Below are positions 12,301 through 23,637 of a stretch of DNA of 64,000 nt, in pieces. The stretch spans positions 1 through 64,000 of the forward strand of contig JAHLKC010000161.1 of assembly GCA_025449115.1 (NCBI GenBank), in the 5' to 3' direction. The stretch's first letter is position 1; each line of letters starts with the position of its first letter. Position numbers and translations under genes: made by a program. Below the pieces are notes generated by a model. The model was not told the DNA's origin and made no database searches. It saw only the letters and a program-made list of their open reading frames with translations. This DNA is from Chytridium lagenaria (taxonomy: Eukaryota; Chytridiomycota; Chytridiomycetes; Chytridiales; Chytridiaceae).

Positions 12301-14495
12301 AGCCAGAAAACCCTCGAACAAGCATTGTTCACGTATCCTCTGAAATCTCTACATGCACCAGACGCAGAAAGAGAAAGAACACCATCTCGGGAATCACCTG
12401 ATGAGGATACAATGCTAGACACTTCCATTCCACTAACGGAAGTAGATGATGACGACGAAACTGAATACACGATCACCTTTGATCCAGTTACGTTAATCAT
12501 ACCGTCAGCTAGCGAACATCAACCGTCACCTGAACCAAGTTCAGACAGCATCGCGGGACCTTCCTTCAGTCCTCTTTCCGTTAATAACGAAGATGCAGAC
12601 TCTCATCAGACAGAGGAGCATATGGATGATGAACTCAACGAAGGGATTGAACCCCCAGAGAGTCCAGAACCGTCATCTGATTCCGAAAGTAATGATGGAG
12701 TATACACGCGGACTCGATCTATGGCGCCTGCGCCAGAATGGTCCAAAATACTCCAGATCACTTTTGAGAATGAAGAAGCACATAGAGTGCGTCAATCCTC
12801 CGCGGCACACATAGTCTTCCCGACTCCAGCTCCAAGCTCCGTTCCACTGAACGGATTCCAATGTCAGCTATCAAACCTCTCCCACTTACCGTGGAAGAAG
12901 CTATGTCTCGGCCTGATGAAGCCAAATACTGGTATGCCGCAATGCTTCGAGAGTACAATGAGCTCAAAGACAGAGGAACATGGGAAGAAGTGGTCTTACC
13001 GACAACGCACATCTTATCGATGGTCGTTGGGTCTTTGATCACAAGTTCGACCAAGAAGGCTACTTGATCCGTTTCAAAGCCCGATGGGTCGCTCGGGGTT
13101 TTAGCCAAATTCCGAACGTAGAATACACCGAAGTCTACTCCCCAGTAGCAAACTCAAAGACTATCCGTTTCTTCTTAGCACTTGGGGTTTTACTCAATCT
13201 GTTTATCTATCAGATAGATATCACAGGTGCATACCTCAACGGAACCTTACACGAGCTTAATTACTTAATTATGCCTCATGGTTTCGAGCGATTCACAGAA
13301 GACGGAACTCCTTATGTCTGCAAGCTTATTCAAGCTCTTTACGGTTTACACCAATCAGGAAGAGAGTGGTACAATACTCTTAAACAATGGTATTCAGAAA
13401 ACGGTTTTACTATCAATCGTGCTGATGTCTGCCATTTCCTGAAGTATTTTGAGGAATTCGATTGTTTAGTCCATACTATTCAATATGTCGATGACATCAT
13501 TATACTCGCTGAACGCGAATCAGCTATCAAACAATTCATTGCACGCGCCGATGAAAGGTTTAAAGTTGGTTCCTCCGGCGCGGTGGACTGGATAACCAAA
13601 ATCCAAGTCATTCGTAAAGATAACGGTACTTTTATTTGCCAACAGTTCTACACTCGGCATTTATTAGAATCATGCGGCTTATGGGAAACCGGTGTTACGG
13701 CTAAGCCAACCCCTATGGCTGTCAACTGGAAACATATCCAGATGCTAAGCCACTCACACCAGATGGCCAAACACAGTATCGATCACTATTACAACGTATC
13801 GCGTATCTTGCACAGAAAACGCGACCTGATCTTGCGTTTGTAATAAGCAAACTCGGCCAATATCAGGCCAAACCCAATGAACACGACTTCGCTGCGGTTA
13901 TACGAGTTTTACGCTATCTCATCGGTACTTATGACATGGGTCTTTTCTACACAAAAGCTCATACAAAGACAATCTCACGATTGCAAAACGGCGAACACGT
14001 TATCACAAGTCTCACTGAAGTTCCCATCTGTTATGCAGACGCAAGCATGCCTGCGAAGATGACTTCAGATCACGTACCGGTTACGTTGTTTTATTCGGTG
14101 GAGCCGCCATCTCCTGGCAATCCAAAAAGCAAACAGTTGTAGCTCAATCCTCGAGTGAAGCTGAACTTATCGCTTTAAACGAAGCTACACGCGAAATGAT
14201 TTGGTATCAAAACTTGATGACAGAATCTCGTCTGACACATCCCGGTGTGTCCGTGATTTATCAAGATAACGATTCTACCATAGACATCGCGAAAAACCCG
14301 CTTCATCACCACCGTGTTAAACACATCAACGTTAAACACCGCTACATTAACCAGCAAATCGACGAAAAGCGAATTGAACTCTGGTACTGTTGGTCAGAAA
14401 ACATGATCGCGGATCTTTTCACAAAGCCGCTCAACGCGTCAACACACGCTAGACATTGTAAAAGCATGGGTTTGTTCCGACAAGCCGAACTTTAA
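9307..14495 (+). pseudogene. B1 gag-pol polyprotein with one stop and several frameshifts
   Basis: Gag begins at ATG 9307, shortly after the LTR. It holds an H/C-rich motif (HCTIHGECFHDDREC) near 10248 and a C-x2-C-x3-H-x4-C knuckle near 10378. Protease shows DSGAST at about 10713. Integrase has the HKRFGH...CLIC zinc site (11396-11540) and the catalytic D, D, E region ending in FNGLAERS near 11890. RT carries YVDDI near 13486; RNase H shows YADAS near 14033 and SSSEAEL near 14150. Breaks against B2: TAG for CAG at 9757-9759, and one-base changes near 10893, 11597, 12848, 13731 and 14045. At each of these sites B2 is in frame. The element encodes no complete polyprotein as read. Confidence 0.9.
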
Positions 14496-14518
14496 TAGAG
14501 CCGCAGTTTTCTTAAATT

Positions 14519-14527
14519 GCGGGGGAG
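14519..14527 (+). other. Polypurine tract of B1
   Basis: GCGGGGGAG sits immediately before the 3' LTR, the usual place for plus-strand priming. Confidence 0.6.
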
Positions 14528-15108
14528 TGTTAAATCCTGTTCATACGCAACCAATTTAATAAACTGCTTTACTTAAGTCGTCATGTTTAAATGTTTATTG
14601 ATTTGGTTAGATGAAAATTTTCACGCCATTTGGCGTAAGTTTTCTAAAGACACGCTAATCATCTCTGCTACTTAACTACATCACATATTATGATTTGGGC
14701 CCAACTTACACTAACTATCGTTGCAAAATAATCATCAACCTCGGTGATATCCACCGAACTAAGGGTTGTAGTTTTGCAAGGGTATGTTGTGTAAGTGAGG
14801 AAATCATATTATCTGCATGAAAGTCATAGTTAAAAGAACTTAGCAAAAATCAGAAATTTCTGGTTACACAAACATTATTTTGACCGTAAATTAATTTGTC
14901 ACTTAAAGGGTGATATTCCCTTCAACGCGAAGGAGATAAAATGACCTTAGAAGGAAAGAACTTGCACAGTTCCCCTTTCAACGAGACTTCCTGTTTAAGC
15001 ACAAACAGCACACTGTTGCCTATAAAAACGGCCAGGTGATTTCTTGTTCAATCCAAGATTTTCACTACTATTTTTCTCCTCACTTACACTAACGTTCCCA
15101 CTCTGACA
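14528..15108 (+). repeat. 3' LTR of B1
   Basis: It matches the 5' LTR except for a few changes (CCCCTT for TCCTTT near 14972, one base less near 15041, and a short deletion near 15072). It ends TGACA and is followed by the duplicated CGGGT. Confidence 0.9.
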
Positions 15109-15113
15109 CGGGT

Positions 15114-15251
15114 GTGCATTAAACACATAGAAAGTTATATCAAAATTTTAGATGTATCCACGTGGCAATATAAGCCGGTAATATATTCGCACTTTTTTAT
15201 TGTTTTTAGCGCATTTAATAACATACATAGAACAGACGAATTTATTATACA
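15114..15251 (+). repeat. Repeat X, copy 1, right half
   Basis: It continues X after the B1 insertion and matches 46412-46551 inverted. It stops abruptly at 15251, where sequence of the Y1 5' region begins. Confidence 0.65.
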
Positions 15252-15405
15252 TCTTTCTAGACATGACGGAGGGGACGTCTTCAGCACAGCATGGACAGTA
15301 CATTTTCTTCGTCGAATTTTTTTTACATACGTAATACTGATGTCGCACTATCAGACATAACTTTGACTTTCACGATGGTTATTCTTTTACTGACTAAACC
15401 GTCTG
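15252..15405 (-). pseudogene. 5' fragment of the CPCC zinc-finger gene seen in Y1
   Basis: The minus strand opens with ATG at 15301-15303 and reads MYCPCCAEDVPS, the same start as 31988-31629, with about 60 bp of matching leader (a TTCGTCGAA/T-run block). After 17 codons it fuses to repeat X. It is a truncated piece. The rest to 15660 has no gene that I can support. Confidence 0.55.
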
Positions 15406-15660
15406 TGACCGTGTATACAACCAAATGAGTGATTCATACGAAGGTGGTGGGGTACGCAAGTATCCCATCGTCTTTTGTACAAGACAATCAAATATAGAAG
15501 CGCCACATGAAGTTATAATAATTTAGAGTTATGGCCAAAAGGCAATGTTTGAAGTTGGTGATAAAATAAATCTATCTTAGTTTACCGCAGCAGCTAGCTG
15601 TATACGTATACCTACGTACCAGACACACAAACCTGTTTTAAAAGTTTACGATCGATGGAC

Positions 15661-16244
15661 TGTTAAATCCTGTTCATACGCAACCAATTTAATAAACTGC
15701 TTTACTTAAGTCGTCATGTTTAAATGTTTATTGATTTGGTTAGATGAAAATTTTCACGCCATTTGGCGTAAGTTTTCTAAAGACACGCTAATCATCTCTG
15801 CTACTTAACTACATCACATATTATGATTTGGGCCCAACTTACACTAACTACGTTGCAAAATAATCAAACCTTGGTGATATCCACCGAACTAAGGGTTGTA
15901 GTTTTGCAAGGGTATGTTAGTGTAAGTGAGGAAATCATATTATCTGCATGAAAGTCATAGTTAAAAGAACTTAGCAAAAATCAGAAATTTCTGGTTACAC
16001 AAACATTATTTTGACCGTAAATTAATTTGTCACTTAAAGGGTGATATTCCCTTCAATGCGAAGGAGATAAAATAACCTTAGAAGGAAAGAACTTGCACAG
16101 TTCCCCCTTTCAACGAGACTTCCTGTTTAAGCACAAACAGCACACTGTTGCCTATAAATACGGCCAGGTGACTTTCTTGTTCAATCCAAGATTTTCACTA
16201 CTATTTTATTCTCTCCTCACTTACACTAACGTTCCCACTCTGAA
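15661..16244 (+). repeat. Solo LTR of family B
   Basis: A complete B LTR starts TGTTAAATCC. TGGAC precedes it (15656-15660) and follows it (16245-16249), a 5 bp duplication. Its last bases read CTCTGAA rather than CTCTGACA. It is left over from LTR-LTR recombination. Confidence 0.85.
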
Positions 16245-16404
16245 TGGACTCAAGATATTGAAATATTTCATTAATCACCTTAACGGCTGTGGTATACGGC
16301 TGTTTGCGTTTATTTATGGCAATATATGGTTTAATGCGTCATTCTATGGTTGTTTCCGGTAACGTGCGTTTTATGTACGGTTGTCAACTTTTTTTATATG
16401 ACAG

Positions 16405-18070
16405 CATCATACGGTGTTGGAAGAAAATTTTAAAGGCATATGATGGTTTGACAACAGAGCTTTTTGACTTGTGCAGACAGATCAACATACCTATGAGCCT
16501 TGGTGGACATGATGATGAACATGGGGGAAGGGGGTTTCCAATACAACCTTGGTGAGAACTCTGTAACATACTCAAATCCAAATCATCTTCACTGACACGG
16601 TAAATTAACTATTTATCTAATAAAGCTGCAGGGTCCAGAAGCCACTCGGAGCCAACTTACAGCGAAGACGACAACGAAACTGTTACTGCAGGCATGATGG
16701 CGGTTGATGCCGCTAACGAGGAATCAAGAATACGTGCTCCACCGGCTCCTTCTCTTCCTGTCCCCATTGAAGGAGCATATAAGATTCGGAGTGGTCAAGT
16801 GATGCATGATGGTATACTGGTGGGAAAGATCTAACAAGTTTGCTAACACCCTACTTTTATAGAGAGTGTGAAGCAGTCAAACAACAGAAGGAATGCATTT
16901 TCAAATGCTAATCGACAAGCTCTAACATCAACTCCTTTTTCCGTCGACATTGGGAGCATCTTGTTCAGACGGTCAGTCCCATTGCTGGGTTTGAACATTT
17001 TTAGAAACTAATATAAAAAACAGGCTGATAACATGAGTAGAAAGATTGACGCTGGCATTGTCTTATTAGCTACGTACCCTGAGGCTTTGGCTGCAAAAGC
17101 ATACATGTCACCAGGCTTTCAAAAGCATGTTCCAGGTAAGGATTCAAGGTATATTGTGGTATATAGTCATTGTACGGCTGGTAACGGTGGTAAACTGCCG
17201 CATACAATGATGTACGGCTACATACGGTTGTATACTGTAGTGTGCGTTTGTATACTGTAGTATGCGGTTGTATACTGTAGTGTGCGGCAGTATACTGTTG
17301 TATACTGTGCATTTATTTGATGTTTTGGCTGACAATTAAAATATTAAAATTAACTTATTTTGATTTAGGGTTCGGTGTTAACGAGCTCAAAAGGCTGAAC
17401 GACTGTTTCATTGTTAGCGTTGGCGGCAAGAATTTGCAGACTGCTGCTGCACAACAAGACAGTCTCGTCCTTCTTATACACGAAAACAACTTGACTCAGA
17501 GAACGCTTGCATCTAACTTCTCTTATCTACGTCAAGCGCAAGACAATATGCAGAAAAGTTTTGAATCCTCTCTTTTGGCGTTGAAGGAAAGACTTGACAA
17601 CTTCGACGAAAAACTTGAAACTATTAGGGGATCTGTGGATGCCTTAACAAACAGCAGCAACTGTAAGTTTTTCTTGCTTCAAGCACTTTAGTAATTAGTT
17701 TTCATGACAAAGCACAACGAAGAGTCTCCTCAGCTTCTTTTGAGCATGACGTTGCTGTAGCCAATAACCGCGTGCGCCGACCAGGAGTAAGACCATTGCC
17801 ACGATTTTCAGAGTCCCCACCTCGCAGGTCTCGACGAATCTTATCTGAGGAACTGCCCCGTCACCACCTCGCCGGTCTCAGCGTATTCGAAATTCAGCTA
17901 GCTTTTCTCCTGACAAGGGAAGAGCTAGAAGCCTGTCACGTGGTAGTTTGAGGGGATCAACATCTCGTTTACGCGACCGTTCGCGTACAAACTTGAGTTA
18001 CACCTCTTCGGATAGCGACATATCTCCTAACAAAGCTCGCAGGTACAACGCCAGGAATTATAGACGTTGA
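16405..18070 (+). CDS. Gene Q: unrecognised spliced gene, coiled coil plus SR-rich tail
   Basis: Family not recognised. Likely exons from GT-AG borders and preserved frames: 16405-16551; 16632-16834; about 16863-16999; 17024-17135 (donor AG/GTAAGG); 17369-17662 (acceptor TTTAG, donor GTAAGT); 17713-18070. The 17369 exon gives a heptad-like region of about 95 residues (LLALKERLDNFDEKLETIRG). The last exon is rich in Arg-Ser, with SPPRRSRRI repeated as SPPRRSQRI; a one-frame slip is needed between the two copies, near 17868. The 16632 exon ends in an in-frame stop, so either exon borders differ or the gene is damaged. The intron 17136-17368 and the stretch 16285-16385 carry CGG-GTATAC motif clusters like those in KDZ element Y, and the terminal block of Y lies downstream. 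It may be a companion gene of such an element. Confidence 0.5.
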
Positions 18071-18242
18071 ACTAATGGTGCTGTACGTTGATGTCAAAAT
18101 TACGTTAATATATTTTATCAAAGTCCCAATTTTGTGCAGAATGTATTTATTTTTGGAGTTTAGAGAGAAAAAATCGTGAACATCTTCAAAAATAAAATAC
18201 AAGAGTATGTATAGGAACGTTCACGAAGTATGCATTGATTCC

Positions 18243-18385
18243 ACTATACGTACGTACATGCACGTTTGCGTACGTTTACGTACACTTGTGCACGCGTCTT
18301 ACATTTACGTGCGCAAATGTACGCACACGTACGCACGCGTACAGAAACGCACGTGTACGCACGTAAGCGTACGTACACGCGACAA
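18243..18385. repeat. Alternating purine-pyrimidine ACGTACG-type repeat
   Basis: About 140 bp made of CGTACGT, ACGCAC and CACGTG steps, almost purely alternating purine and pyrimidine. It is a low-complexity block able in principle to adopt Z-DNA. No coding role is visible despite short open frames. Confidence 0.6.
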
Positions 18386-18689
18386 AACGTATTATACCTG
18401 CATTGGCAGTGTCAACATTCTGCGACAGTCAGCGTATACACAAAGAATATGACCACAAATTCAGTATAGTTTGACAAAAGCAAAAAAGGTAAAAATACCT
18501 TTGTGGAAAAGAGTATTGCGGTCTGACGTCAATGTTTGTACTGAACACTGTGTATGTGGGCTAAATAGGAAGAACGTTTTTTTTATGCACACGTGGCTTA
18601 TGAGTCCTAATAATTTTTAAGTACGACTGTAATGAAATATATTCAGATTAAAAGCTTTAGGTTACGGTAAAGTCCTTATGGTGGAGAAA

Positions 18690-18995
18690 CAGAAGACTCC
18701 CGTAGATGGCCGTTTACGGCGCTATAGTATAGTTCGATGCAAATCCTGTGGTACTGTCTGAATTCTGTAAAATAAAGAAATTTCCATTGCGTGACCGAAA
18801 ATTCAGCTCCCCGTATGATGAAAAAATTTACGTATTTGGCGGTATTCTGCCGCATTTAATAAGTGGCGAATATTGTGTGACCAACGAATTGATTTGGTGC
18901 AAAAGCGGCAGCATACGCCGATTTACGGCAAACTATATCCAAATTCGACGAAATTTTTTAGTTGTCGTCGGTTTTGTACTATGGGATATAACCCC
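18690..18995 (+). repeat. Element-end block shared with KDZ family Y
   Basis: TTCGACGAA, a T-run and AGTTGTCGTCGGTTTTG at 18941-18976 match the 3' ends of Y2 (51577-51612) and Y1 (28227-28264, inverted). The sequence before it has GCCGTTTACGGC-like motifs, as Y does. The flank after about 18995 differs from both. This looks like the 3' end of a related element that would include gene Q. Confidence 0.5.
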
Positions 18996-19202
18996 AAAAT
19001 AAACATTTTCACATTTCCGTTTCTCTCACAGCGAATTGAAGAATTGCCCGATTTGATCCTGATTGCTGCTGGATGGCAGCAGGATCTCTGCCGGTGTTAC
19101 ACACTTGTAGCACCGTCCTGTATTTAAATGATTGGTTGGAATCAGCAGAAGTCTTTTTTTTAATTTAATAATAAATCTTCTGTGCAACAAACCTGAGCCC
19201 AT

Positions 19203-19226
19203 ATGTGCAACGGTATCGTTGCACAT
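19203..19226. other. Perfect hairpin, 10 bp arms
   Basis: ATGTGCAACG and CGTTGCACAT are separated by GTAT. No T-run follows, and there is no clear gene next to it. Function is unknown. Confidence 0.5.
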
Positions 19227-19298
19227 TGTGTAGCTATACAAAAAATTCATTAATTAAAATAAATTGAAACCATCGATCATGGAGCAAAATTTATTAAA

Positions 19299-20445
19299 GT
19301 GAACCCCGTCATCAAGGATGGGTGGAAGATTCAAGTGCCCCCTTCTGCATCGTTCAACCCGACTCCACAAGGAACCTCTACAACTGCTCTTGTGAGGCAT
19401 CTGCGATCCTCCCATCGACAGTTTAATATTGTTAAGATGTACATATGTGAAATACCTTTTGTGCCGAACAACAATTATGAATGCTCCCAGATCTTGTAGG
19501 GCAGCATGTTTTAAGTCACAAACGACAGTACAAAGGTGAGTTGGAATTGTTCATCAACTATATATGTTCTGTATTATAACCTTCATCCGTTGTTAGCTCG
19601 CACTATAGCAGATTTGGAGTTGAACAGAGACGATGTAATGGATCTTCAAAATGCCTTCCGGCTGATTCTGACATCGATAATGAAGAGTTAGGGCACAGGA
19701 ACGCTGTTAACTTAATTCAAGAGGTTACCATTGATCAGAGTCAGGATTATGGTTATGATGTGGATCGGGTGAATGACGTTGAAGGGTGTGATGAAGGGTT
19801 GATGGACAACGACGAGAATATCGATTTCAACGGAAGGGACGCAATTGAGTATGAGGAAGCTAGGGAGGATTTTATTCACGAAAACATGGATTTTGACGGG
19901 GTGACTTATTTGGGTGGAGGATGATGAGGACGAGGATGAGGCTGATGAAGAACGTGATATAGAAATTGAAAGGTTTTTGGACAATGACGAAGACCTCGAA
20001 GACGCCAAAGACTTATTTCAGGTAGAAGGAAACATGAATGTTCCTATAGATGGTATATAATATTTATTGCATACTACATTGAACTCTTACATTTCATAGA
20101 TTCTATGGATGTCAAAGCGGTGTGGGATAGCATAAAGGGTAACGAGGAAGTACAGAGTATGGTTAGGCTGTATATTATGGTTATCAAGAACAAGCTCATG
20201 CATAAGGCATACCACGCCATGGTCAACCTCCGTACTTCAAAGAAACATCATTGAAACTACCTCCAAAAAGGTTGCAAACACTCATGGCGAAGATAAATAG
20301 GCTGGTCGCCAAAACCTCTCTTTACCCATTTACTGCATCCTTCGAGTTGGATACAGTTGAGGGCAACGCCGCCCAGAAACAGCACATCGTTCCGTACCTT
20401 CCACTCTCTACTGTTGTCCGTGTGTGGCTCTCCTCTCCAGTGTAG
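19299..20445 (+). pseudogene. Decayed gene with BED-like start and acidic middle
   Basis: Three pieces keep coding character. 19299-19499 contains TSTTALVRHLRSSH, similar to the last part of a BED zinc finger, but the upstream Cys pair is not seen. About 19650-20051 (acceptor near 19596, donor GTATAT at 20052) is strongly acidic and needs one frame change at 19922. 20096-20445 has a short basic stretch and needs another shift near 20250. A transposon origin (hAT-like) is possible but weak. No catalytic motif is visible. Confidence 0.35.
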
Positions 20446-21640
20446 AATTAATTAACATAACAACAATTCAACATTGCCTTACCTGACAACAGATCAGTCG
20501 TTGCAAGAACGTATCGATGAGATTTTTTGAGGGGAAAGTCAAAAATGGATTTATTAAATCTTCAAAATCGGAAATTACTCAATAAGGCCTATCATCACCG
20601 CACGCTAGAGCCCTCAAAATTAATTCCTGATGGCTTCACAGAATTCATGAATGTGTGCAAAGTTTGGTGTATTTTAACAATGGCAAAGGGGGGCTCCATA
20701 ATTGCGATTGCAGAATTTTGACAGGCCTTAAATATTGTGTACTTAATAAGAGACACCATAAAATTGACATAAACGCGTCAAACTAATACAGTAGATATAT
20801 AAACACTAGATTCAAGTATTCTTACAAAGAAGGCTACAAAAAGACGTGTTTGGTATGCCCGTCACTATGAGAGAGTGTGTTTTGTATATCGCCCGGGACC
20901 GTTTAATCTATAAGAGGTACCTCAACCAAATTTGTGCTCCTCTTCCAAAATTACAGAATGGTACAAATCATATGCAATATGAATATACGAAGAACAGAGA
21001 ATTTTAAAAAAAGAATCAGGTATGAACCCATAGGCGTCAATGTACGGAAGGGATCCAATTTCCACGTTCCGATTAATCCACACCCAACTCAGAGAGCACG
21101 CATATAAAAACATTGTCCCAACTATCATAAAGCTTTCATTTTCACATCTGCTATGAAAATTGTAGCCCTGTTGATCCACGTCTTTTTAAAAAACAACCTG
21201 CGGATCGTCAAATTTCTTAAAGTCTCAGCGATATTTTAAAGCTCTTAAAAACCCTTTCACGCCGTACTAGACAACATGTAAACTTTGACATGCGTTCAAT
21301 TCTGTGCGGCTCCTAAAGCCTTTAATATTTTTATTTATGCTTCACTATAAGAAAGATTAAACTCATTGACGTTAGCCATCAACTTTATTGACTATAATTA
21401 CAGCAAGAGGTGACTGAAGTGCTATATGTTTTTATTATGACACTCCAACTAATATTCCCATCTTACTCTTTTTTTCTCAGCACCAACGGTAATGAAATGG
21501 AAATAAGATATATTATTTAAATCAAGAAAATGGTTTTATTAAGAAAAATATGTACAGCACATGAAAGTATTTCTGTTTTAAAAAGGATGTAATAGCTAAT
21601 GGTTCATAGCTGGAGGTTACGTACTGTGATGGGCCATGTG
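20446..21640. other. AT-rich stretch without a supported gene
   Basis: Only short frames interrupted by stops are found on either strand. No repeat shared with the rest of the window was noticed. Confidence 0.5.
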
Positions 21641-21969
21641 CAGTGGAGGGCGGGGGCGGTGGCGGTGGGAGGTTATTTGTGAATTTCTTTTTCAAAAAAG
21701 TTTGGATGCCATCAAAACGGACGAGGTCTATCCAAAAAGATGTGGACTACTGCCATTCTTCTTTTCCCAACAGCAGCATCCTGTCCACTGCTTAAGGCCC
21801 CCATAGCATTCCAGCATTCTGATAATTTCTCATAGCTTTATCTATTTCTTTTTTTTATCCAGAAGTCCAGCGTAGCGTCGATAAGGCTATCTAACATCCT
21901 AATGATGTCCTAGGCCTCTTTCCTTCCAGCCTGCTCCATACACCAGTTGAATGCAAATAGCCATCAGAG

Positions 21970-22085
21970 GGGCTTGAACCCCCATAGACCACATTGGTGA
22001 TGCGTACTCTATCCTTTCCAGTTTTCGCCAAATCCACATGATCATGAGAGGAACTCGAACCCCCAAAGACCTATATGACATGCCA
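21970..22085 (-). repeat. Two diverged ~85 bp units with B-box-like sequence
   Basis: On the minus strand GGTCTTTGGGGGTTCGAG and GGTCTATGGGGGTTCAAG begin two units about 85 bp apart, each followed by CCTCTSATG. GGTTCGAG/GGTTCAAG resembles the RNA polymerase III B box. No matching A box or tRNA fold was found, so a tRNA-derived SINE scrap is only a possibility. Confidence 0.3.
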
Positions 22086-22204
22086 ATGATGGCAAGATGG
22101 TTGTTTGTAGTGCATGGAAGGGTTGGTAGGGTGGGTTGAGGTAGGTTTATGGGGGATGGGTAGTGGAAGGGGGTGCGGGGTGAAGTCTTGAAACCCAAGC
22201 CCGA

Positions 22205-22480
22205 ATGGTCGGTGAGGTGAGCAGATGGGATGGATGAGTGGGTGGATGGAATGGATGGATCGGTATACGGGATGGATGGGTAGATGGGTAGACGGGATGG
22301 ATGGATGGAACGGTGGCATGGACGGGATGGATGGGTGGATGGGCACGATGGATGGATGGATGGACGGGATGGATGGACAGGATGGATGGACAGGATGGAT
22401 GGAAAGGATGGAAGAATGGATGGGTGGGGTGGATGGGTGGGGTGGATGGATGCGATGGGTGGCTGGACGGAGGGGGAAGG
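22205..22480 (+). repeat. GGATGGATGGAC-type minisatellite
   Basis: Units of 11-13 bp built on GGATGG run for about 270 bp. Because it lacks stops, all frames look open: Trp-Met-Asp-Gly repeats on plus, Pro-Ser-Ile-His repeats on minus. These frames are not counted as genes. Confidence 0.85.
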
Positions 22481-22489
22481 AGGAGGGAG

Positions 22490-22980
22490 GGAGCGGGGGA
22501 GTCCGTCATGAGCCTCTGTGGGGAATAAAAGGAAGAAATTAATAAAGGATATAAAAAAAAAAAGAATTGTGAGGAGAAGAGCTTCCTGTCGCTCTCCTCC
22601 TCCATTTTTATTTTTTTTATTCTTTTTCTCTTTTTTTTTTTTTCCGCGCCTGCGGCGCTTTCTCTCTATTACTTCACAAACCCACAGAGTCCAAAATCTA
22701 CCGCACGGCATGGCAGGCTAGATAATAGCTAGTCCGTGTAAAAATTTCAAAAAAACTTGTACGTGCTAGTAGCACCCCAAGTGGCGGAACTAGGTGTAGA
22801 AAAATATGCTCATATTTTTTTAAAACCCCTCCAAAGAGCCTCATGTTTAATAAAAAATATATTTAACGTAAATATATTTTTTTATTAAGCTTTTATTAAT
22901 TATTATTTATTACTCGAATAAGCTTTTATTAAAATAAACTATTACTCGGACGAGGGTACTCGGACTTTAAGTCGGTTTTT
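22490..22980. other. Homopolymer and AT-rich stretch without a gene
   Basis: It contains A-runs and T-runs (22552-22563, 22626-22643) and a short imperfect duplication of ATTACTCG...AAGCTTTTATTAA at about 22889-22950. Nothing coding is supported. Confidence 0.5.
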
Positions 22981-22987
22981 GTTAACC

Positions 22988-23637
22988 ATGCCCACCACTA
23001 CAAGCCGCTCTCGGCGAACGAGAGCAACGTCAGTCACCACCACCACTTTTGCTCACCCTGGTTCCAATCCATCCACACCACCAGCGATGCCTCTAACGCC
23101 GTCACTCCATCCATCACTCTCTCTTCACCCACTGCGCTCTTTTCATCCAACAGCACTTCTCCTCCACCACCACTTCTTCATCCACCGCAATACGAGTCTT
23201 TCCCTGAAACACTGTATTGATGCTAGTACCTGGGGGATCCGACATCACTGGGACAGACGGAACCTTGGATGTTACTTGATGCTGACACTGCTGAAGGGAG
23301 TGCCGTCCTGGGGGACTCGAGACCAATGAGATCTCAGAGGCGTGGGATCATCTATGTCATGGATTACCTTCAAAGTCAGGATGTGTTCGAGAGGGTTGTC
23401 GCTACCAAGCTTGGTTTTCAAGGGAGTGATGCCATGGCGCAAGTTCGAAACCTTTCTTTCACGACCCTTCAAGATTTTATCCCGCGACTCAAGATAACTT
23501 GCCAGTACACGGACAAGGGAGCTGCGCAGAAGTGGAATGTGTCTCTATTACCCTTCCATGTCCCGCAGAGCCTATTGCCTCCATCTCTTCCGAACTCCCA
23601 AACCCTTCCCGTTGTTCGTTCAAGTTGATGGCTTTAG
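22988..23637 (+). CDS. Orphan ORF fragment next to the LINE
   Basis: Family not recognised. A Ser/Thr/Pro-rich start (22988-23200) leads, after a shift of frame near 23100-23215, into a frame open from about 23224 to 23628 that includes MLLDADTAEGSAV and GIIYVMDYLQSQDVFERVV. The region stops near the LINE 3' end, so it may have been truncated by the insertion. It could equally be a decayed transposon gene. Confidence 0.3.

Larger units (their letters stand above)
8691..15108 (+). mobile_element. Full-length copia-type retrotransposon B1
   Basis: Two LTRs (8691-9277 and 14528-15108) flank a gag-pol region in copia order (gag, protease, integrase, RT, RNase H). CGGGT lies directly before (8686-8690) and after (15109-15113) the element: a 5 bp target-site duplication. 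The paralogous repeat X2 has the unoccupied site at 46552-46556 with one copy of the pentamer. The two LTRs differ at only a handful of positions, so the insertion appears young, although the gene is broken. Confidence 0.95.

Noticed and set aside
17170..17312. A possible CRISPR-like or regular tandem array of GTATACTGTAG units.
   Set aside because: Units are short, irregular and lie in an intron-like stretch; there are no unique spacers of equal length.
18207..18469. Short His/Arg/Thr-rich frames.
   Set aside because: They are translations of the alternating ACGTACG repeat.
21899..22711. A 270-residue minus-strand open frame rich in Pro, Ser, Ile and His.
   Set aside because: It is produced by the GGATGG minisatellite, which lacks stops on both strands.
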